A stretch of DNA of 10,684 nt, from positions 1 to 10,684 of the forward strand of contig JAFUJY010000246.1 in the NCBI GenBank assembly GCA_017467985.1, given 5' to 3'. Under the pieces are notes generated by a model. That model did not search any database. It was given only the letters and a program-made list of their open reading frames with translations, and had not been told where the DNA came from. Positions 7,314-10,684 of this stretch are shown one piece after another. The position numbers and the translations under genes were made by a program. Position 1 is the stretch's first letter; every line of letters begins with the position of its first letter. The DNA comes from Bacillota bacterium (lineage in GTDB: Bacteria > Bacillota > Clostridia > Lachnospirales > Bianqueaceae).

Positions 7314-8243
7314 TTACTTCAGAACTCGATTCAGATCTTCCTTCATTTCCAGTACAGCCAGACGAGAAGCCTGTGCCCAATCATCGCCAACCTGAGCAGC
7401 ATACTTTTCCTTCTTCCATGCAGCAATAATACCACGGGAGGAGTTAACGATGGCACCTTCACCATTGGCATCGAAGCAGCCACGCAGATCTTCAGCGGTA
7501 GCACCCTGTGCACCATAACCGGGTACCAGGAAGAAAGTATGGGGCAGAACTTCTCTCAGACGCTTGCCCTGCTCGGGATGGGTTGCACCAACAACGGCCA
7601 GTACATCAGAATAACCGTACTTACCGCGGAAATCAGCGCCCCACTCTTCCAGCAGACCACCAACGATCTCGTACAGAGGCTTGCCTTCGGGACCAGCGGG
7701 CAGGTCCTGAATCTGACCGCTTCCGGGGTTGGAAGTCTTAACCAGTACAACGATACCCTTATCATACTTCTTCATATGACCAAAATAGGGCTCAATGGAC
7801 TCCACACCCAGATAAGGATTCAGGGTAACAAAGTCTTCTTTGAAGATTTCATACTCTTCATCTTCTACAACAGCACGGCCAATGTGACCTGCAGCATAGG
7901 CTTCAGCGGTGGATGCGATATCGCTGCGCTTGATGTCGCCGATGATCACCAGACCCTTAGAACGAGCGTACTCGATGGTCTTGATGTATGCTTCCATACC
8001 GGCAGTACCATACATCTCGTACATAGCCACCTGGGGCTTAACAGCGGGGATCAGATCATATACTGCATCAATAATCGCCTTGTTAAACTGCCAGAAAGCC
8101 TCAGCCGCACCAGCGGGAGTCTTGCCATACTTGGCATAAGCTTCTTCCTTAATATAATCAGGAATCATGTTCAGACGGGGGTCCAGACCTACTACTGTGG
8201 GGTTCTGTGTCTCGCGAATCTTTTCCATTAAACGATCAATCAT
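7314..8243 (-). CDS. pyrF: Orotidine 5'-phosphate decarboxylase (type 2)
   Basis: This 309-residue enzyme converts OMP to UMP, the last step of the pathway. The catalytic D-x-K-x-x-D motif is present as D103-I-K105-R-S-D108, in the context I-G-D-I-K-R-S-D-I-A-S-T. The longer length (about 300 rather than 230-240 residues) and the N-terminal T-V-V-G-L-D-P-R-L segment identify the type 2 (long) family. The substrate phosphate is probably gripped near P-G-Y-G-A-Q-G (241-247) and the N-S-S-R-G-I segment (267-272). Its ATG follows the pyrC stop by 18 bases with a strong AGGAGG ribosome binding site between, so it is the second gene of the operon. Confidence 0.97.
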   Translation of the reverse strand: MIDRLMEKIRETQNPTVVGLDPRLNMIPDYIKEEAYAKYGKTPAGAAEAFWQFNKAIIDAVYDLIPAVKPQVAMYEMYGTAGMEAYIKTIEYARSKGLVIIGDIKRSDIASTAEAYAAGHIGRAVVEDEEYEIFKEDFVTLNPYLGVESIEPYFGHMKKYDKGIVVLVKTSNPGSGQIQDLPAGPEGKPLYEIVGGLLEEWGADFRGKYGYSDVLAVVGATHPEQGKRLREVLPHTFFLVPGYGAQGATAEDLRGCFDANGEGAIVNSSRGIIAAWKKEKYAAQVGDDWAQASRLAVLEMKEDLNRVLK

Positions 8244-8261
8244 TTTTATAATCCTCCTGGG

Positions 8262-9554
8262 TTAAATAATAATATTGTCTTTATATACAATTCTGCCTGA
8301 CAGAATCGTTGTCTTAATCCGTCCCTTTAACTTCCAACCGATAAAAGGACAATTGTTGGCTTTGGAGTAGAACTTGTCCTCCACCACATATTCTTCATTA
8401 GGGTCTGCAATACAAATATCTGCACAGCACCCTTCTGCCAGCGTACCCTTGTTGATGCCAAGAATCTTTGCCGGATTGGTACTCATCTTCTCCACCAACT
8501 GCAAGGGAGTCAGCACACCGGTATCCACCAGTTCCTTCTTGGAGATGGCCCAGGAAGTCTCCATGCCAATGATACCATTCATGGACTTCATCAAGTCCGC
8601 AGTCTTTTCCTCAGCGCCGTGGGGTGCGTGGTCGGTAGCAATGGCATCCAGTGTACCATCCGCCAGTGCCTGCTTCATAGCCTCCACATCTTCCGGTGTA
8701 CGCAGAGGCGGGTTCATCTTGTACTTGGAATGGGGCTCTCTTAAAATATCCTCATCACTCAAAGCAAAATGATGAGGGCCTACTTCGGCAGTCACCTTGC
8801 TGCCATGGGCCTTGGCCACACGGATAATCTCCGCACTTTCCTTCGTGCTTACATGACAAATGTGCAGCTGTGCACCGGTGGACTCTGCCAGCAGAATCTC
8901 TCTGGCAGTCATGGCATTCTCCGCATCCCGTGAAACACCCGGCAGTCCCAACTTCTTGGAAACCTCGCCGTCATTGATGCATCCACCTGCTAAGTTCTCA
9001 TCCTCACAATGATCAAACACCGGGATACCCAGCTGTGCACACTGCTTCATGGCTTCTTTCATCACCTTGGCATTCATAACCGAACGGCCATCCTCACTGA
9101 TAGCGCAGATTCCGGCCTCTTTCAACGCCGGCAGATCCACGATATCCGTACCCTTCTGCCCCATGGTTACTGCTGCAATGGGAAGCACATGGGTATAGGG
9201 AGCCTTGGCGGCTTCTGTCTTGACATACTCCACAATTTCCACACTATCCGTAATGGGCTTGGTGTTAGGCATGGTGCACACTGTGGTCACACCACCTGCA
9301 GCCGCGGACTTGGACCCTGTTTCAATGCATTCTTTATATGTCAATCCCGGATCCCGGAAATGCACGTGCAGGTCAATAAAACCGGGCATTACCCAGCAGC
9401 CGGCAGCATCCATCACTTCAGTCCCTTCCGGAACCTGTGTAATCTCCTCAGCCACTTGCTTCACAATGCCCTCTTCAATATAAAGATCCCGCTTGCCCTC
9501 AATGTTCTGGGCGGGGTCCAGTAATATACCATTCCGAATTAACAGTCTGTTCAT
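8262..9554 (-). CDS. pyrC: Dihydroorotase (class I)
   Basis: This 430-residue zinc amidohydrolase cyclises N-carbamoyl-aspartate to dihydroorotate, the third pathway step. Metal ligands of the Bacillus-type class I enzyme are all present: H63 and H65 in D-L-H-V-H-F-R-D-P-G, D155 in S-E-D-G, H182 in F-D-H-C-E-D, H234 in C-H-V-S, and D308 in A-T-D-H-A-P-H. Its length fits class I (about 425-430), not the shorter class II E. coli type. It is the first gene of the operon, with promoter at 9617-9589 and AGGAGG at 9566-9561, seven bases before the ATG. pyrB, often located next to pyrC, is not here. Confidence 0.97.
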   Translation of the reverse strand: MNRLLIRNGILLDPAQNIEGKRDLYIEEGIVKQVAEEITQVPEGTEVMDAAGCWVMPGFIDLHVHFRDPGLTYKECIETGSKSAAAGGVTTVCTMPNTKPITDSVEIVEYVKTEAAKAPYTHVLPIAAVTMGQKGTDIVDLPALKEAGICAISEDGRSVMNAKVMKEAMKQCAQLGIPVFDHCEDENLAGGCINDGEVSKKLGLPGVSRDAENAMTAREILLAESTGAQLHICHVSTKESAEIIRVAKAHGSKVTAEVGPHHFALSDEDILREPHSKYKMNPPLRTPEDVEAMKQALADGTLDAIATDHAPHGAEEKTADLMKSMNGIIGMETSWAISKKELVDTGVLTPLQLVEKMSTNPAKILGINKGTLAEGCCADICIADPNEEYVVEDKFYSKANNCPFIGWKLKGRIKTTILSGRIVYKDNIII

Positions 9555-9588
9555 GGCCTGTCCTCCTGAAAGTCATAGTTCTGAACAT

Positions 9589-9617
9589 ATTATAGCATAG
9601 TTTTAACCATTGTTCAA
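9589..9617 (-). promoter_or_regulatory. SigmaA-type promoter of the pyrCFKD-esterase operon
   Basis: On the minus strand TTGAAC (9617-9612) and TATAAT (9594-9589) are separated by exactly 17 bases, a near-consensus strong promoter. Transcription should begin near 9582, leaving a leader of only about 28 bases before the pyrC ATG. That is too short for a PyrR-type attenuator or a riboswitch. The -35 box is one base away from the T-run of the preceding terminator. Confidence 0.8.
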
Positions 9618-9618
9618 C

Positions 9619-9663
9619 AAAAAAATGCTGAGTCGGCCTCTTGTTTTGAGCCGCCCTCAGCAT
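9619..9663 (-). terminator. Rho-independent terminator after the toxin-antitoxin module
   Basis: On the minus strand ATGCTGAG (9663-9656) pairs with CTCAGCAT (9632-9625), with a further inner CGGC/GCCG pairing and a loop. Seven T residues follow (9625-9619 on the complement). The stem starts seven bases after the toxin stop codon. Confidence 0.88.
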
Positions 9664-9670
9664 ATGCTAA

Positions 9671-10077
9671 TTACAAGTTTTTTTCTATTATCTCCAACAT
9701 CTCTCTTGGTGTAACTATAAAAGGCTTATTCGGAAAATGCTTGATATTCCCTGTAACAAGAAACGAATCCATTGTATCTTTGGTCTCCATTACAACTTCA
9801 TAAAAAACAGCATCTTTAGGATCCGGAAGCATTTCTTCAATACGTGATGCATCCACAAAAATACTACGTTCAAATAAACCTGCTATGATTGCCCCAACTG
9901 CATCAGAATCAAATTTGAACTTCGGTCTCAGCAACACCTCTTGATATTCCGCCCTAAATTTACTAACGGAATAATCTTCCCTACAAGAGCATGAGTTACT
10001 ATTTTCCCCGGCAAAGAATCCCACTTAAGAAGAGCCGAAACAAGTACATTCGTATCAATAACAGCATAGTACTTCAT
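9671..10077 (-). pseudogene. PIN-domain toxin (VapC-like, COG1569 type), split by a frameshift
   Basis: An ATG at 10077 follows the antitoxin by 14 bases with an AGAGGTGA ribosome binding site. It encodes a typical PIN start (M-K-Y-Y-A-V-I-D-T-N-V-L-V-S-A-L-L, with acidic D8) up to I-I-P-L-V-N-L, then meets a TGA at 9930-9928. The rest of the domain (R-A-E-Y-Q-E-V-L-L-R-P-K-F, then L-P-D-P-K-D, V-T-G-N-I-K-H-F and P-R-E-M-L) is in the -1 frame and ends at 9671. Joined by a -1 shift the protein would have about 135 residues, near the usual length, but about 2-3 residues seem missing at the junction compared with the family as I recall it. PIN toxins are Mg-dependent RNases, here expected to be neutralised by the preceding antitoxin. 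The simplest reading is an inactivating small deletion; a sequencing error or true ribosomal frameshifting are alternatives. The open frame beginning at 10024 alone would lack the first catalytic aspartate. Confidence 0.8.
9955..9961 (-). other. A AAT TTA slippery-type heptamer at the toxin frame switch
   Basis: In the starting frame of the toxin the codons read GTA AAT TTA GGG, forming the X XXY YYZ heptamer A AAT TTA. A -1 slip here moves the ribosome into the frame that encodes the rest of the PIN domain. The same heptamer is known from the Rous sarcoma virus gag-pol shift. No convincing stimulatory hairpin or Shine-Dalgarno element is obvious nearby, so use of this site is speculative. 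Confidence 0.3.
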
Positions 10078-10091
10078 GCACAAATCACCTC

Positions 10092-10385
10092 TTATGCTCT
10101 TCCTGCCCTTACTGCAGCAATCTCCGCATTAATCTCCTTCAAGGACATATCTGCAATACCATTCTCCTGCGCCTGACGACTTATCCGTTTCATAGCTTCA
10201 ACCGCCTTCTTAGCATTAGATTCTACAGGTAGTGTCATGCTAAAAGGAATACCATTTTCAATAACAGATCTCTTCAAAAACATACGAACAGCTGTTGGTA
10301 AATCAATACCAAGGGTCTCATAAATCTCAGTTGCCGCATTCTTCAATTCATCATCCACCCTAACCTGCACTAACGAACTTGCCAT
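10092..10385 (-). CDS. RelB/DinJ-family antitoxin
   Basis: This 97-residue protein begins M-A-S-S-L-V-Q-V-R-V-D-D-E-L-K, the ribbon-helix-helix N-terminus of RelB/DinJ antitoxins, followed by the typical L-G-I-D-L-P-T-A-V-R-M-F-L-K and N-G-I-P-F segments. The N-terminal half should bind DNA as a dimer and the charged C-terminal half should wrap the toxin. I chose the ATG at 10385 rather than 10403: an AGGAGG ribosome binding site (10397-10392) lies six bases upstream of it, and the family start begins here. It precedes the PIN toxin by 14 bases and probably autoregulates the module through the inverted repeat at 10409-10429. RelB/DinJ proteins more classically pair with RelE/YafQ toxins; pairing with a PIN toxin is less typical. 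The gene itself appears intact. Confidence 0.92.
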   Translation of the reverse strand: MASSLVQVRVDDELKNAATEIYETLGIDLPTAVRMFLKRSVIENGIPFSMTLPVESNAKKAVEAMKRISRQAQENGIADMSLKEINAEIAAVRAGRA

Positions 10386-10408
10386 ATTATCCCTCCTTTG
10401 CACTACAT

Positions 10409-10429
10409 TTGAATTTGTTTGTAATTCAA
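10409..10429. promoter_or_regulatory. Inverted repeat at the antitoxin promoter, candidate operator
   Basis: TTGAATT (10409-10415) and AATTCAA (10423-10429) form a perfect inverted repeat around a 7-base spacer. It touches the -10 box and covers the expected transcription start, the usual place for an autoregulatory RHH antitoxin to bind. Its AT richness leaves room for chance. Confidence 0.45.
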
Positions 10430-10457
10430 TTATATCATATTATATTCAAAAAGGCAA
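10429..10457 (-). promoter_or_regulatory. Promoter of the toxin-antitoxin module
   Basis: On the minus strand a TTGCCT -35 box (10457-10452) lies 17 bases before a consensus TATAAT -10 box (10434-10429). The -35 box is inside the downstream arm and T-run of the preceding acetyltransferase gene's terminator. The expected leader is about 35 bases. Confidence 0.65.
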
Positions 10458-10480
10458 GAGATATGAGTGAATCTCTTGCC
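10448..10480 (-). terminator. Rho-independent terminator of the GNAT gene
   Basis: On the minus strand GGCAAGAGAT (10480-10471) pairs perfectly with ATCTCTTGCC (10462-10453) over 10 bp with an 8-base loop, followed by five T residues. It lies 33 bases after the stop codon of the acetyltransferase fragment. Confidence 0.85.
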
Positions 10481-10513
10481 CTTCCTATTAATGATTATAA
10501 TATCCATTGGCCC

Positions 10514-10684
10514 TTACCAGCACTCGTCCTCCACTTTCAAAAACATCTTCTCCATGCCGATGCCCTTGGTCTTAAGGTACCAATTCTTTTCATAGAAACC
10601 TTCTGCACCGGGTTCGCAGATCAGTTCCACCACGCCTAACCAGCCATCTTTTAACTGAGCCATAACATATTCTTCGATATGCTC
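10514..10684 (-). CDS. C-terminal part of a GNAT-like N-acetyltransferase (partial)
   Basis: Reading in from the window edge, 56 codons stay open to a TAA at 10516-10514. The peptide has a P-G-A-E-G-F-Y-E-K-N-W segment followed by a G-I-G-M-E-K-M-F-L-K-V strand. This resembles the end of GNAT acetyltransferases, where a F-Y-E-K-x-G-F motif precedes the last beta strand. The acetyl-CoA-binding core lies outside the window, so the substrate cannot be judged. A terminator follows directly, supporting that this is the true 3' end of a gene. GNAT identity is moderate because only the C-terminus is visible. Confidence 0.7.
   Translation of the reverse strand, partial: EHIEEYVMAQLKDGWLGVVELICEPGAEGFYEKNWYLKTKGIGMEKMFLKVEDECW

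Noticed and set aside
7539..8231. Plus-strand open frame of 230 codons
   Set aside because: It is antisense to pyrF, an unambiguous enzyme with its catalytic motif intact.
9555..9582. Search for a PyrR-binding leader or riboswitch before pyrC
   Set aside because: The leader is too short and contains only the ribosome binding site.
9671..10024. Treating the frame that starts at 10024 as a complete 117-residue toxin
   Set aside because: Its first about 20 residues are not PIN-like, and the true PIN N-terminus with the first catalytic aspartate is in another frame starting at 10077.
10386..10403. Upstream ATG at 10403 as the antitoxin start
   Set aside because: It would place the AGGAGG site inside the coding region and add six residues that are not part of the RelB/DinJ N-terminus.

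Overview
The window looks like chromosomal DNA from an anaerobic, probably gut-associated Bacillota of class Clostridia (Lachnospiraceae- or Oscillospiraceae-like). This is an inference from the pyrC-pyrF-pyrK-pyrD gene order with a class 1B dihydroorotate dehydrogenase, strong AGGAGG-type ribosome binding sites, SigmaA-like promoters and the protein families present. Every gene I can support lies on the minus strand, so transcription runs from high to low coordinates. There is no stretch over 300 bases without a gene and I see no RNA genes, CRISPR arrays or insertion sequences.

Reading in the direction of transcription, the window opens with the C-terminus of a GNAT-like acetyltransferase (10684-10514) and its terminator. 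Next is a toxin-antitoxin module: a RelB/DinJ-like antitoxin (10385-10092) followed by a PIN-domain toxin (10077-9671). The toxin is split between two frames, with the switch falling on an A AAT TTA heptamer. A terminator closes this module directly against the promoter of the next operon.

The pyrimidine operon (9554 to 3914) contains pyrC, pyrF, pyrK and pyrD. It continues without a break into two tandem paralogous alpha/beta-hydrolases of the acetylesterase type, the first sharing a TGATG stop/start with pyrD. The enzymes cover carbamoyl-aspartate to dihydroorotate (PyrC), dihydroorotate to orotate with electrons passed to NAD+ (PyrD plus PyrK), and OMP to UMP (PyrF). pyrB and pyrE are not in the window. 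A terminator at 3858-3903 ends the operon.

The last region (3833 to 1) is an independent operon with its own promoter. It encodes a membrane-anchored zinc-ribbon/TIR protein, an SPFH (YdjI/Band_7_1-type) protein with zinc ribbons at both ends, and the first codons of a third gene that leaves the window. The TIR domain keeps the glutamate used for NAD+ cleavage in enzymatic TIR domains, and its partner is a membrane-scaffold-type protein. This makes the operon the best candidate in the window for an uncharacterised envelope-stress or immune system. That role is inference; the sequence shows only the domains, the motif and the operon layout.
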